From Hydrangea macrophylla (lineage: Eukaryota; Streptophyta; Magnoliopsida; Cornales; Hydrangeaceae): a stretch of DNA of 64,000 nt. Positions within the stretch are counted from its first letter, which is position 1, and each line of letters starts with the position of its first letter. The stretch lies in contig CM066994.1 in NCBI GenBank assembly GCA_033977485.1, positions 85,002,871-85,066,870 of the forward strand. Reading direction: 5' to 3'. Under the pieces are notes generated by a model, which saw only the letters and a program-made list of their open reading frames with translations, had not been told where the DNA came from and did no database searches. Made by a program: the position numbers and the translations under genes. Shown here piece after piece: positions 22,501 through 33,552 of this stretch.

Positions 22501-22784
22501 TTGGATGCTAATTGAGGCCCGTCGAAAGATGGGGCGAGTTGAGGGTGTTTTAGTCGCGACAAAGGCTCCTTCCTCTCTCGTACCAAAACCCCGAACCAAG
22601 TTCTTTGGTTATGAAGGGCCGGTGCCCTTTATCCATTTGGGTGAGTCAAAATTAGGTTTCTTGGTTCCTTAAAGACCAAGTGGCGACTTTGTATCTGTTT
22701 TCAACAGACCTTTTCTCTTTCCTTGATTCAAAAATCAAACAAGTTTCAAAAACATAATGAAGCGGTGGAAGCCCGGTGTCCACA
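19510..22784 (+). repeat. Element A 3' LTR
   Basis: Same length (3275 bp) and ends as the 5' LTR. The TATA box is at 20550-20556. Differences from the 5' copy are scattered single bases plus a rearranged TTGACC array. It is followed by the AGGGA duplication. Confidence 0.95.
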
Positions 22785-23244
22785 AGGGAGGGGGGTGGAT
22801 GAAATGTGTGTGTATATTTATATGTAGGAGGATATATGTAGGTGTTGATTACACTATCATACAATCATGCGTATGAGTGAGATGCGTGATCTCTCAGAAC
22901 CCTCTTCTCTAACTCTCTACATGCTTTCTCTATAACATAGAAAATGAGTTACTATAATAAATGTGAAGCAAGAGGGGGTATTTATAGAAAAGGAATGGCT
23001 AGCTCAAAACACAGTGCGAGTGATCGTGCTTTCTTGAGCGCACGAGCAGTACAAGGCTCTACTCGAGCGCTTGGGTAATTTAAATCTCTAGTCCTTCTAA
23101 AGGCTCAACGGTTCTTGCAACAGTTCATGAAAGATCTAGTATCTAAGCAAGTCCAATTCACTAGTACATATACGTATACAAATGCTGATTTTCAAAAATT
23201 ACAATAATTAATAGGAAAATACAAAAAAATGGGCCGGTGTTACA
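22785..23244 (-). mobile_element. Older LTR 'H', right part with promoter
   Basis: Read on the minus strand it starts 'tgtaacaccggccc' at 23244. It has a TATA-like 'ctataaatac' (22978-22987), then a CT-rich leader-like stretch, which fixes the orientation. It continues into 9251-8495 across element A. Confidence 0.45.
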
Positions 23245-23653
23245 TTTTATAACATTGGGTATTTATGTAATACCCGTAATTTTCATTGTACTTTTATATT
23301 ACTTTTGATATAAATAAGATTCAGTTTGTTTGTCTTTGCCTTTCATATACCGCCCTTTCTAATTGATTGAACTTGTGTCCATATCAATCGATTAAACTAT
23401 TCTCAATCGATCAAACTTGTATCTTTTCAATCGATTGAACCATTTCAATCAATTGAAAGTCTACCGACCTGAATCTAATATGTGGAACCATTATAATCGA
23501 TTGAACATGACTCAATGATTGAAAATTGATTGAACCCTGATCGACCTATTTTCAATCGATTAAAATGGTGTTAATCGATTAAAAGTATTATTATAAGTCT
23601 ACGCAGGGTGCTGCCACCTGCCCATCCCTTTGCCTATAATGTCTATTTCGCGC

Positions 23654-23700
<47 letters not shown>

Positions 23701-25150
23701 GGTTTAGACGGAGAGAGAGTAAGAGAGAGATACACCAATATATATACATGCAAACATACACTCATATATATACACTCATACACTTGAATATATATATACA
23801 CAAACACTCACACACTCTTTGGGAAGGAGAGAAAAAGAGGGCAAAAGGAGAAGACAGAGAGGAAAGAAGAGACTCGAGAGACAAAGGAGGAAGAAGTATG
23901 AAAGATCACTCCGAGGAACCCGCGACCACTGGCATCACCAACTTCACCCATGAGTTCCTACACTCACCTAGTAGCATAGATATATAGGTATATATGTGTT
24001 TGGTAAGAAAGAACGGACCCGAACGTGCATGCAAGGTCCAGTTCAGTCCTGAGAAGAAAATGACTTCTCAATCAATTGAACCTGGTTTCAATCAATTGAG
24101 AGTAGGTCCCAGTCAAGTGATTGAACATGTTTCAATTGATTAAAACTGGCCCCAACCATTTCAATTGATTGTACATTGTTAAATGTTTAGTCTATTATAC
24201 CTGATTAACTATTAAGCTATTTTATATCATGCATTGATTGTTGGTAGTAGTATTGGAATAATACACATTGAATGATGGGCTTAATGTATTAAACAATATA
24301 ACCATTTGTATAATGATGATATAATGTTAACCGAATTGAGAAGCCAACGTGCATAGTAGTGGGTCTATCGACCACAAATGCCGATACTGTATATGTTAGT
24401 ACGTGTGGATGCAATTGCGAAAATTGTACGATGTTGAGTGTGGGATTCAGTTATAGGTCGAGAAAGTCAGGACTGAGTGTCCAACGTACATATGATAAAG
24501 TTGGACTGTGTATCAGGTTTAGGAAGGTTGTATGATATGGGACTTCGTGTCGAGTTCAATACAGTAGGGCAGAATGGCTAGTATGTATCAAGACGGGATG
24601 GCCAGAGTGCATCAGGGCGTGTTGGCCAGAGTATGTATCGGGGCATGTCGGCCAGAGTACACCATGTCTTGTTGGTCGGAATATACCAGGGTGTGTTGGC
24701 CGAAATGTATCAGGGCATGTTAGCCAGAATATACGGGGGAGTGTTGCCCAGTATGTTTATGACATGTTGGTCAGAGTATGTCGGGGTGTATCGGCCAGAT
24801 TGTATCAAGGCATTTTGGCCAGAAAGTTGGGGCTTCATGTCGGGTTTGATAGATTGTGATGTATGGGGCTACGTGACAAGTCAGTAAGGTGTGGTCTGAG
24901 TTATGAGTTAAGTAATTATGGGATGTAGAGCTACATGAAAAATGTGGACCCAAGAGTCCACAGTATGCTTGTGAGAAAATGTCAGTTATTGTTTATAATG
25001 GGCTAGTACATACATACAGGCGAACGATGGGATGATCCTTTAAAGATGTTATTTTATGTACTGCATATCTATAGATACTCTGTAAGTGTGGATACACGTA
25101 TTAGTTCTGTCGTTCTTAACAGTGTCCCTGGACCAATCCAAGGTGCACAC
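23245..25150. repeat. Repeat-rich DNA without genes
   Basis: It contains clusters of near-palindromic 'aatcgattgaa' words at 23345-23605 and 24065-24175, a (CG)n(TG)n microsatellite at 23648-23700 with GA/TA-rich DNA after it, and a minisatellite at about 24575-24830 (units of about 30-40 bp with 'atcagggcatgttggccaga'). The ORFs over these tracts carry no domains. Confidence 0.6.
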
Positions 25151-26975
25151 TTCAAGAACTAGAACTCATCATGATCCTAGAGACAAAAGAGTTGCCACCT
25201 AATTTTTATCGGGAATTAGGAAACCAAATTTTGACTCGCTAAAAAATGAATAAGGTTACTCGCCCTTCTTCACCAGAAACAAGGTTCGGGCGTCTTGGTA
25301 CGAGAGGGGTAAGAGCCCAAGTAGGACTAAAGAACCCTATCCTCGCCCTACTGAATGGTAGGCATTGTCTCAAATATCCTTGTTCTTAATTCATAATAGG
25401 TGTTTTTTCCTCAAAGATACTAGATAACATGTACATGGCAAAACGAACATGTAATAAAAATCATTTCAAGAGACTAAATCAAGTAGCAATCGGATGCATA
25501 TGCAATACAAGAGAAAAGTATACTCATAGTGGCTAGTCCTACCCAGGACCAATGCAAGTAAGAAAACATGCCATGATATGCAAAAGGGAATGAGAAGACT
25601 TTCATTAAGTTGACTCAAGTGGAGTCACAAAAGCAAAAAGAAAGAAAATGTGAAATGAATCATGCAATAGTCCAGATAAGATGTTTCCATCACATAAGCA
25701 CATAAACGGAGACTATTCTAAAGGAATTGTGTCGTTGAAAACAAAGTTATATGCCTAGAAAAATTCTAAGAGAAGGGTAGAGAGAAATACATGATACATG
25801 GGCACAAAGCCTCATGTATACAAGGAAAATCCACAAAATCGATGTCTGGATCCACGTCATTCAATTCTCTGCATTCGGACACAAAAGAATACCCAAGCAT
25901 TGCAAAAACACAAGCAATCAAATGATATGCATGATAAACAATAAGAAATATCATCAGTCTAATAAACCTTATCAAAAGTGGTCTTAAACATGAGTTAGGA
26001 TAAAATCCTTTTACAGAAAGTTAGATACATGTCTTAGGGATGTTTCCAAAATGTAAGACCTCAATGGCATTTTTGAAGTTCAAGAAATAAGAGTTTTGGT
26101 CAGGACTATCCACTGTTCTTGTGAAAATCATAATTAATTCTAAGAAAATCATATGAAGGTCTAATTTGGTGTAAAAAAAGCTATTTCATTGAAGTTTATG
26201 ACAAAAACAAATCCACAGACATTCTGTAACCATAGGTCTCTAAAAAATCACTTTGACCAAACTCTACTATTCTGGAAATTTGGTATCATTTTACAAAATA
26301 AATGCAAAACATAATAAAACTTCATGAATCATGTAAATTTGATCTAAGCTTTTGATCTCTCATCCATTTATCCTAGATGATTTATAATCAATGTTTTATT
26401 CATCAATGGTTGTTGAACGATCAAGGTGTGACCATTTTGTATACATAATCATAATTGTGATAAAACTTAGAAAATTGTAGAATAGTTACATCAAATTTAA
26501 ATGCTTAGAAAATGACTTTAACTCGATCGTATGCTCACAATTTTGCATTGACATGTAGATACTATCATAGATTTTTTAGAATTCAAGCACACAAAGACTA
26601 TGTTCAAATCTATCTACAAATTTTTCAACAATGTTAAAAATGGTATATGGATCCTAATGATTCTCAAAACGGATCGAATAAAAGCTAATTCATCAAAGTT
26701 TACCCAAAAATTTGAAAACTATCAAACTACGAGTTTTGATGGACCAAATCTTATGGAAAATATTAATCTATTTTGCTGAATTTTAACTAGTTCATTTAAA
26801 AGTGTGAGAAAAGCATCTTAGGTGACTAGTCAAATTCATTAGAGAGATCAAACTCATAAATCAACTAGATTATCATAATTCCCCATCAATTTTGCCCCCA
26901 AGTTCTATGGAAAACTTTAGATCATGGATCAAACGGTCTTACAAATATCCGCTTGGAGATGAAATTGAAAGTAGG
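25151..26975 (-). mobile_element. Old Ogre-like LTR, part 1 (3' end)
   Basis: Minus-strand text at 25165-25390 aligns in order with the last part of element A's LTR. Shared blocks include a 'gagtcaaaatt' block, 'gttcggg', 'ttggtacgagag' and 'aggactaaag'-like words, with A's 'agtggcgactc' matched by 'aggtggcaactc'. It is much more diverged than A's two LTRs are from each other. The right end is set by the GTAGG duplication of element E. The exact LTR end near 25150 is uncertain. Confidence 0.5.
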
Positions 26976-27673
26976 TGATACGAACCCCGCCCACGAAGTG
27001 AAGGAATCCGTACGAAATTTGACCCCAGATCGGTTCTCTAAGAAAAGGAATGGATGGAATGTGTTGGCACCACAAACAGTTGTGAAAGACTGTTTGATAA
27101 GTTGAAGGTTGAACGCCACAGATAAATCTAATAAGTTCAAATAGTTCTAAAACAAGCCAAAGAGATTACTCTCACTTTTTATCTCAAAATAGTCTGCCTT
27201 TTTCCATTACTAGAAACATAAATATATAGTGGGTTGGAACATCCCTCCAACCATAAGATTTAAATGCAAAGTTGGTTGGAAAGAAATAAATGCAAGTAGT
27301 TGGAACATCCTTCCAACCATAGGATTAAATACCAACTCGTTTTCTTAGCATACCTAATACAAAAGACCACTTTAACTTATCAAAAGGTTGGAAATATAGA
27401 TAAACTCCCAACTAACAGTCATATGATCAAACTCTCAACTACCAACCAACTAATTTGATGAAATTGATCCAAATCAGCCCTCATTATTACAAGCATATAT
27501 TAGGTTAATGAATTCTTTTCCCCTATTTGGGCCACTCTTGGAAATCATAGATTCAGCCCAAATTTCTCGGATCAGCCCAATAAGTGCTTCTTTAAACCTT
27601 TTAGCCCTTGCCCTTGTGATTGGCCCAACTGGAACATGTAATGGATCCTTTAGTGCCCCTTGTTCCATATCAT
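26976..27673 (-). repeat. Element E 3' LTR
   Basis: It ends on the minus strand '...gttcgtatca'. The integrase frame continues about 66 codons into it, stopping at 27474. A TATA-like 'ctatatattt' lies at 27219-27229. Confidence 0.92.
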
Positions 27674-29075
27674 TCCCTCCCTCTTGAAAAGGATTTGTCC
27701 TCAAATCATCACCTGCATCAAAAGGACTTAAATCAGTAACATTGAAGGTAGCACTAACATTGTACTCACCTGGCAAATCCAACTTGTATGCATTGTCATT
27801 GATACGCTCCAGAACTTGAAAAAAACCATCACCCCTCAGAAGTAGCTTAGAACGCCTTTGTGTCGGGAATCTTTCTTTCCTCAGGTGCAACCAAACCCAA
27901 TCTCCGAGTTCAAAAATCAATTGTTGTCGCCCTTTATTAGCATGTTTTGCATATTGCTCTGTCCTCCTCTCAATGTTGAGCCTGGCTTTCTCATGTATCT
28001 GTTGAACAAATTCAGCATTTTGCTTTCCATCTAAATTAACACATTCAGATAAAGGTAATGGTGTTAAATCCAATGGAGTTAAAGGATTAAAACCATAAAC
28101 AATTTCAAATGGTGAAAACTTAGTAGAAGAATGAACAGAATGATTATAAGCAAACTCAACATGCGTTAAACATTCTTCCCAAGTTTTGATGTTCTTTTGA
28201 ATAATGGCCCTCAACAAAGTAGGCAAAGACCTGTTTTCTACTTCTGTTTGACCATCAGTTTGTGGATGACTAGTAGAGAACAATAACTTAGTTCCTAACT
28301 TACACCACAAAGTCTTCCAAAAGTAACTTAAGAACTTAGCATCCCTATTCGAAACTATGATTCGCGGCATTCCATGTAATCGCACAATTTCTCTAAAGAA
28401 CAAATCAGAAACATGTGAAGCATCATCAGTTTTGTGACATGGAATGAAATGGGCCATCTTAGAAAATCGATCTACAACCACAAAAATGGAATCTCTACCT
28501 CGTTTAGACCTAGGTAAGTCTAGTAAAAAGTCCATCGAGATATCAATCCAAGGCGCACTAGGGATGGGCAGTGGAGTGTATAAACTGTGTGGTTGCACTC
28601 GAGATTTTGCTTGCCTACATATGACACACCTATCACAAATTCTCTCAACATCCCGTTTTATATGTGGCCAATAGAAATGTTCCTGCAAAATAGCTAAAGT
28701 TTTGGTAACTCCAAAGTGTCCCATTAACCCTCCACCATGCGATTCCCTCACTAATAAATCTCTCAAAGAACAATTAGGCAAACACAACTTATTCTCTCGA
28801 AACAAGAAACCATCATGCCTAAAATACTTCCCACTTGCAATTTTCTCACAAGCTTGATATTCAACACTAAAATCAAGGTCATCAGCATATAACTCTTTAA
28901 TATGTTCAAACCCAAGCAATTTAGCATCGAGAGTAGAGATTAGGGCATACCTGCGGGAAAGTGCATCTGCCACGATGTTTTCCTTACCTTGTTTGTACCG
29001 AATGACGTATGGAAACGTCTCAATGAACTCCACCCACCGTGCGTGTCTCTTGCTCAGCTTGTGTTGGCCCTTCAA
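27474..29075 (-). CDS. Element E RNase H end plus integrase
   Basis: An open frame of 533 codons. Residues 1-45 are the C-terminal end of RNase H ('[15 protein letters not shown]'). The integrase zinc domain follows (His-His-Cys-Cys, with 'CDRCVIC'). In the catalytic core the first Asp lies in 'SMDFLLDLP' and the Glu in '[11 protein letters not shown]'. The second Asp, normally in 'VSDRD', is changed to Asn ('VSNRD'), so strand transfer is probably lost. A C-terminal domain follows with the [14 protein letters not shown] and NPFQEGGND segments. The codons for QEGGN are the polypurine tract. The last 66 residues, rich in Arg and Lys ('[12 protein letters not shown]'), are encoded by the 3' LTR. 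A basic extension into the LTR is known for CRM-lineage elements; that affinity is tentative. Upstream stops separate it from RT, so it is a fragment of pol. Confidence 0.85.
   Translation of the reverse strand: MKGQHKLSKRHARWVEFIETFPYVIRYKQGKENIVADALSRRYALISTLDAKLLGFEHIKELYADDLDFSVEYQACEKIASGKYFRHDGFLFRENKLCLPNCSLRDLLVRESHGGGLMGHFGVTKTLAILQEHFYWPHIKRDVERICDRCVICRQAKSRVQPHSLYTPLPIPSAPWIDISMDFLLDLPRSKRGRDSIFVVVDRFSKMAHFIPCHKTDDASHVSDLFFREIVRLHGMPRIIVSNRDAKFLSYFWKTLWCKLGTKLLFSTSHPQTDGQTEVENRSLPTLLRAIIQKNIKTWEECLTHVEFAYNHSVHSSTKFSPFEIVYGFNPLTPLDLTPLPLSECVNLDGKQNAEFVQQIHEKARLNIERRTEQYAKHANKGRQQLIFELGDWVWLHLRKERFPTQRRSKLLLRGDGFFQVLERINDNAYKLDLPGEYNVSATFNVTDLSPFDAGDDLRTNPFQEGGNDMEQGALKDPLHVPVGPITRARAKRFKEALIGLIREIWAESMISKSGPNRGKEFINLIYACNNEG
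27674..27687 (-). other. Element E polypurine tract, inside pol
   Basis: Minus-strand 'caagagggagggaa' abuts the TGATATGG start of the 3' LTR and at the same time encodes Gln-Glu-Gly-Gly-Asn of the integrase frame. Confidence 0.85.
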
Positions 29076-30149
29076 ATGTTACAAGGATTCATGATTAGTG
29101 TGAATCACAAACTCCTTAGGCCATAGGTAGTGCTGCCATGTCTCTAAAGCTCGAACCAATGCATGCAACTCCTTGTCATAAGTAGGGTAGTTCAAGGCTG
29201 CCCCGCTTAATTTTTCACTAAAGTATGCAATTGGTCATCCTTCTTGCATTAGAATAGCACCAATCCCTAAACCTGAAGCATCACATTCAATCTCAAACAT
29301 CTTTGAAAAGTTAGGTAAAGCCAATAAGGGTGCATTGGTCAGCTTTTGTTTGATCAACTGAAATGCCTTCTCTTGTTCTTTACCCCATTTGAACCCAACA
29401 TTCTTTTTGATGACTTCAGTGAGTGGTGCGGCTATGCTGCTGAAATCTTTCACAAACCGCCGGTAAAAACTAGCAAGTCCATGAAAACTTTGAACATTTC
29501 CTACACTTGTGGGACTCGGCCAATCTTATATTGCCTGCACTTTCTCTTCATCAACCTGTATACCTTGTGCACTAACAACAAATCCCAGAAATACAAGTTT
29601 ATCGGTGCAAAAAGTACACTTTTTCAAATTAGCAAATAACTTTTCTTCCCTAAGCACATCTAAAACAAATTTCAAATGTACTTCATGATCAACCAAGTTT
29701 TTGCTATAAATGAGGATATCATCAAAGTAGACAACAATAAATTTGCCTATAAATGCACGTAAAACATGGTTCATAAGTCTCATAAAAGTGCTTGGATCAT
29801 TAGTCAAACCAAAAGGCATGACTAACCATTCATACAAACCATATTTTGTTTTAGAGGCAATTTTCCATTCATCTCTTTCTTTCATTCGAATCTGATGATA
29901 ACCACTCTTTAAATCAATTTTAGAAAACACACAAGAACCATGCAGCTCATCTAACATATCATCTAAACGAGGGATAGGATGACGATACTTTACCGTTATG
30001 TTGTTGATGGCTCGGCAATCAACACACATTCTCCACGTCCCATCCTTCTTAGGTACTAACAATACTAGAACTGCACATGGACTAATACTTTCTCTGACGT
30101 ACCCCTTTTGTTCAGACATTGGCTCGCTATATGACCCCTGCCTTGGCAT
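29076..30149 (-). pseudogene. Element E reverse transcriptase and RNase H (stops)
   Basis: The RT core runs 30149-29526 with '[20 protein letters not shown]', '[13 protein letters not shown]' and the catalytic 'YFDD'. In-frame stops follow 'DEEKVQAI' (29523-29525), the RNase H segment ending 'ILMQEG' (about 29232) and 'HTNHESL' (about 29076). RNase H has the expected '[16 protein letters not shown]' Asp motif and '[16 protein letters not shown]'. The N-terminal RT portion is missing because the deletion that removed protease reaches into it. The frame is otherwise continuous with the integrase ORF. Confidence 0.85.
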
Positions 30150-31194
30150 TTAAAACACTTGATATCACGATTTCAAGTGTTGGAAGAATCGAATTTTCCC
30201 TGATTCCCATGGCTAGTCCTTTCTTGCATTTGTTCAGTTTTGGGCTTAGCCGTGACTTGCTTCTCTTCCTTTTGTATGAAACTCGGCATCCAAGAAGAAC
30301 TTGAGGTAGGATTACGTCGTGCGTTGCTGCCCCCCTCTTGAGTTGGCGCTCAATCTTGACAGCCCTGTGTACCATATCTTCAAGTTCCACATAATGCTGC
30401 AATTCTACCAAATTGGCAATTTCTCGGTTTAATCCACCCAAAAACCTAGCCATTGTTGCCTCCCGGTCCTCCTCTACATTTGCTCGGATCATAGCCATTT
30501 CCATTTCCTGATAATAATCATCTATACTCCTGGTACCTTGTCTAAGGCCTTGCAATTTCTAGTACAACTCCCGGTAGTAATGACTCGGCACAAATCGCCT
30601 CCTCATTACAGTTTTCATTTCTTCCCAGGTTACAATGGGTCGATCTCTATTTCTTCTCATGTTTAACACCAATTGATCCCACCAAACAATAGCATAGTCA
30701 GAAAACTCAATGGCTGCAAGTTTGACCTTTTAAAGCTCAGAATAGTTATGACAATCAAACACCAATACCATCTTCCTTTCCCATTCAAGATAAACCTCCG
30801 GATCGTTTTTACCTTGAAATGACGGAATCTGCTTCTTAATACTACCCAAATTGTTATCTTCCCGATTCCTAGCATCTCTAAACCGCCCACCATTTCTCCT
30901 ATTGTTGATAATTGGATCTCGATCATCTTCCTCACCAAACCCTTCCCCAAAGTATTCCTCCTCTTCATCTCCCACTCCCCTCGGATGAAATCTCTCCCTT
31001 CTTTGTGCATTAGGAGCAATTCGTGGCTACCCCCGTTGTGTCCCCTCTTCTACCCTATCCAACCTATAATGCAACTGCTCTAGTTCTGCCCTCATCATCC
31101 GTCTCATTTCCCCCATTAAAGCTTGGATTTGTAGATTTGGAACAACAGGTTGTTGAACTTCGTCATTTGTGCCTCTTTCTTGATTTTTTTCCAT
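30110..31194 (-). pseudogene. Element E gag
   Basis: The ATG at 31194 opens a frame with a coiled-coil-like start ('MGEMRRMMRAELEQLHYRLD'), an acidic/Arg-rich linker, and the capsid core 'PSFQGKNDPEVYLEWERKM' and '[12 protein letters not shown]'. In-frame stops lie near 31027, 30729 and 30556. The frame shifts in a G-run near 30333, after 'ERQLKRG'. In the new frame a Ser-rich linker leads to a zinc knuckle '[14 protein letters not shown]' (C-x2-C-x4-H-x4-C) at about 30165-30118. It then meets the RT frame directly. Confidence 0.8.
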
Positions 31195-31880
31195 GCTTTC
31201 TACAAGAACGGGTTAGAAAGAAAATTGAACAGATCCTCACTACACTCCCTTACGTGTTTCACTCAAGAATACAATTCACTCAATTTCTCTCGTGTTTCAC
31301 TCAATAAATTTGGCTTTTACCCTCTAATGTGCTCACCACTCTTGCCTTTTTCCACTCGTAGTAATTCTCGCTTGGTTCTTATCGAGCTAATCGAACAAGA
31401 GTCAAATTTTCAGTGGCAATTCACAAAGGTTTATACCAAAGGAATTTAGATTTTGAAGCAACAGAATAACGATCTCGGAAAATTAGGTTCCAAAAGCACA
31501 CGATACCAATTTTTTAAAAAAATTTCCGCTGTGGAGTAAAGTTGGATTTGGACTCCCTAAAACATAAATAATGAGAACACGAATAAAAATTTTAAGTCGG
31601 GTTTTTGGTATTCTTTTTTTTTTTTTTTTGTTTTTTTTTTTCGGATCCTTTCTTTTTGTTTTTGATCCTTATCTTTCTTTTTTTTTTTGATTCAAGCACC
31701 CGAATATTGACTGAGACACACAAAAACTAAAAAACTAAAATTCGGAAACAAAGCTAAATTCGGACTCAAATCAAACAAGAAAAGGGAAACTGATATTAGG
31801 ATTTACTGATCATAAACAAAAGAAGACTCAAGAAAATTGGTAGTAAATAAATAAAGATAGCAAACCTCACTTAGAGCCAA
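31195..31880 (-). other. Element E 5' untranslated leader
   Basis: It lies between primer site and gag ATG. It is T-rich on the plus strand, with runs near 31612-31640 and 31678-31690, and has no coding motif. Confidence 0.6.
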
Positions 31881-31892
31881 GCTTTGATACCA
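31881..31892 (-). other. Element E primer-binding site
   Basis: Minus-strand 'tggtatcaaagc' lies two bases after the 5' LTR end. It differs at one base from 'tggtatcagagc', the usual initiator tRNA-Met site. Confidence 0.85.
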
Positions 31893-31894
31893 AC

Positions 31895-32591
31895 TGATAC
31901 GAACCCCGCCCACGAAGTGAAGGAATCCGTACAAAATTTGACCCCAGATCGGTTCTCTAAGAAAAGGAATGGATGGAATGTGTTGACGCCACAAACAGTT
32001 GTGAAAGACTGTTTGATAAGTCGAAGGTGGAACGCCACAGATAAATCTGATAAGTTCAAATAGTTCTAAAAGAACCAAAGAGATTACTCTCACTTTTTAT
32101 CTCAAAATAGTCTGCCTTTTTCCATTATTTGAAACAGAAATATATAGTGGGTTGGAAAATCCCTCCAACCATAAGATTTAAATGCAAAGTTGGTTGGAAA
32201 GAAATAAATGCAAGTAGTTGGAACATCCTTCCAACCATAGGATTAAATACCAACTCGTTTTCTTAGCATACCTAATACAAAAGACCACTTTAACTTATCA
32301 AAAGGTTGGAAATATACATAAACTCCCAACTAACAGTCATAATGATCAAACTCTCAACTACCAACCAACTTATTTGATGAAATTGGTCCAAATCAGCCCT
32401 CATTATCACAAGCATATATTAGGTTAATGAATTCTTTTCCCCTACTTGGGCCACTCTTGGAAATCATAGATTCAGCCCAAATTTCTCAGATCAGCCCAAT
32501 AAGTGCTTCTTTGAACCTTTTAGCCCTTGCCCTTGTGATTGGCCCAATTGGAACATGTAATGGATCCTTTAGTGCCCCTTGTTCCGTATCA
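31895..32591 (-). repeat. Element E 5' LTR
   Basis: It starts TGATACGGAA on the minus strand. It matches the 3' LTR with about 20 substitutions. One of them turns a CGA codon of the LTR-encoded tail into TGA, as expected for deamination of methylated CpG. Confidence 0.92.
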
Positions 32592-32872
32592 GTAGGAATT
32601 CTAGGTACGTAATTGGAATAATCAAGAGCAAGGTATGAACATAGGAATCATCATTCTCATAGATCATACTTCCAAACCATCATAGAATTCAAAGTAGATA
32701 CATATATAATCATGTATGCATGGATCTAGACTAAATATAATGAATTCAAATTGAAATCAAATTTAAAAATCAAAGTGAAAATCAATCTCGAATCATAAAT
32801 TATCAACAAAATCAAGGAAGACTTGGATCTAGCTATGTGAGTATGTGAAGAATGAGAGAAGAAGAAGATGAG
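32592..32872 (-). mobile_element. Old Ogre-like LTR, part 2
   Basis: It lies between the GTAGG duplication of E and the ATGAG duplication of G. It is AT-rich and non-coding. It is assigned to the old LTR because E and G are clean insertions. Confidence 0.4.
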
Positions 32873-33552
32873 TGATGATGCAATTTTTTGGGTAAGATAA
32901 ATTAAAGCAGATCAAGGAAAGAGAAGTAGTGAGAGATAATGTGAGACCAGGTTTGTAGTGGTTCAGCCCTATTAATGAAAGAACCTACGTCCACGTGTGC
33001 ATCTGATCACGTTCACTATATTGTAAAAAAGTCAGGGACCTTTGGTGAACCAATAACAGTTTGGAGCTACCAGAGGTCGGCTGGGCACGATTGTGATTGC
33101 TATAGGGGTGGTATATAGACTAGAAGTCAATCCCTTTCTATGGGGGTGAGTGGTCTCTTTTATAGATACAAGAGACCTACTTGTACAAGGAAATTAGACA
33201 GATTAGGTAATACAATCTGATTTAGGATTGATTAGCATCAATCGTGGGGGTTTCCTAATTAGATTAGGAAATAATTTACACTTTCCATTAGTCTTCTAAC
33301 TTGCATAGGAAACTATCTAGAACATTCTGGATCACATTCTGGGGCTGAACCATGCTGCATCCTAGACAGACCGGGCTAACGTTATAATCCAGACTTGTTT
33401 GGTCGGGCCTCGAGATACTGGGTCTACCACTTAGAATGAGTCTGCTGACCTGTCTTGGACTGTTTGATGACTGGCTGATGCTGCCTGATCCAGGGTTCAG
33501 TTGCTAAGTAGAACTGCTCGGTCATAGAGTAGAGCTAATTTTGGGTGTATCA
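32873..33552 (-). repeat. Element G 3' LTR
   Basis: Minus-strand start TGATACACCC and end '...aaattgcatcatca'. The minus-strand text just upstream, 'aaatgggaaattac', is a weak polypurine tract. Confidence 0.85.

Larger units (their letters stand above)
9252..22784 (+). mobile_element. Element A: 13.5-kb gag-only LTR retrotransposon (Ogre/Tat-like)
   Basis: Two direct 3275-bp LTRs (9252-12526 and 19510-22784) start TGTAGACACC and end GTGTCCACA. They are bounded by a perfect 5-bp duplication AGGGA (9247-9251 and 22785-22789), so this is a complete insertion. A 19-nt primer-binding site follows the 5' LTR and a polypurine tract precedes the 3' LTR. The only coding signal in the 7-kb interior is a gag C-terminal region at 14237-14866. 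No protease, reverse transcriptase, RNase H or integrase motif is visible. The 3' interior holds four tandem arrays. Very long LTRs, a variant gag zinc knuckle and arrays upstream of the polypurine tract are known for the Ogre/Tat group. LTRs differ at roughly 50-60 sites by eye, suggesting recent insertion. Movement would need proteins from an autonomous relative. Confidence 0.92.
26976..32591 (-). mobile_element. Element E: Ty3/gypsy retrotransposon lacking protease
   Basis: LTRs at 26976-27673 and 31895-32591 (about 698 bp) start TGATA and end TATCA on the minus strand. They are flanked by the perfect duplication GTAGG (26971-26975 and 32592-32596). Minus-strand order is primer site, gag, zinc knuckle, reverse transcriptase, RNase H, integrase, polypurine tract, LTR. 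This is the gypsy order, and I see no clear chromodomain. The protease region is missing between zinc knuckle and reverse transcriptase. Several in-frame stops occur in gag and in the RT/RNase H part, while a 533-codon integrase ORF is open. LTRs differ at about 20 sites. The element is non-functional. Confidence 0.95.

Noticed and set aside
9252..22784. Segmental duplication of host DNA
   Set aside because: The repeats have TG/CA ends, a primer site, a polypurine tract and a 5-bp duplication, so they are LTRs.
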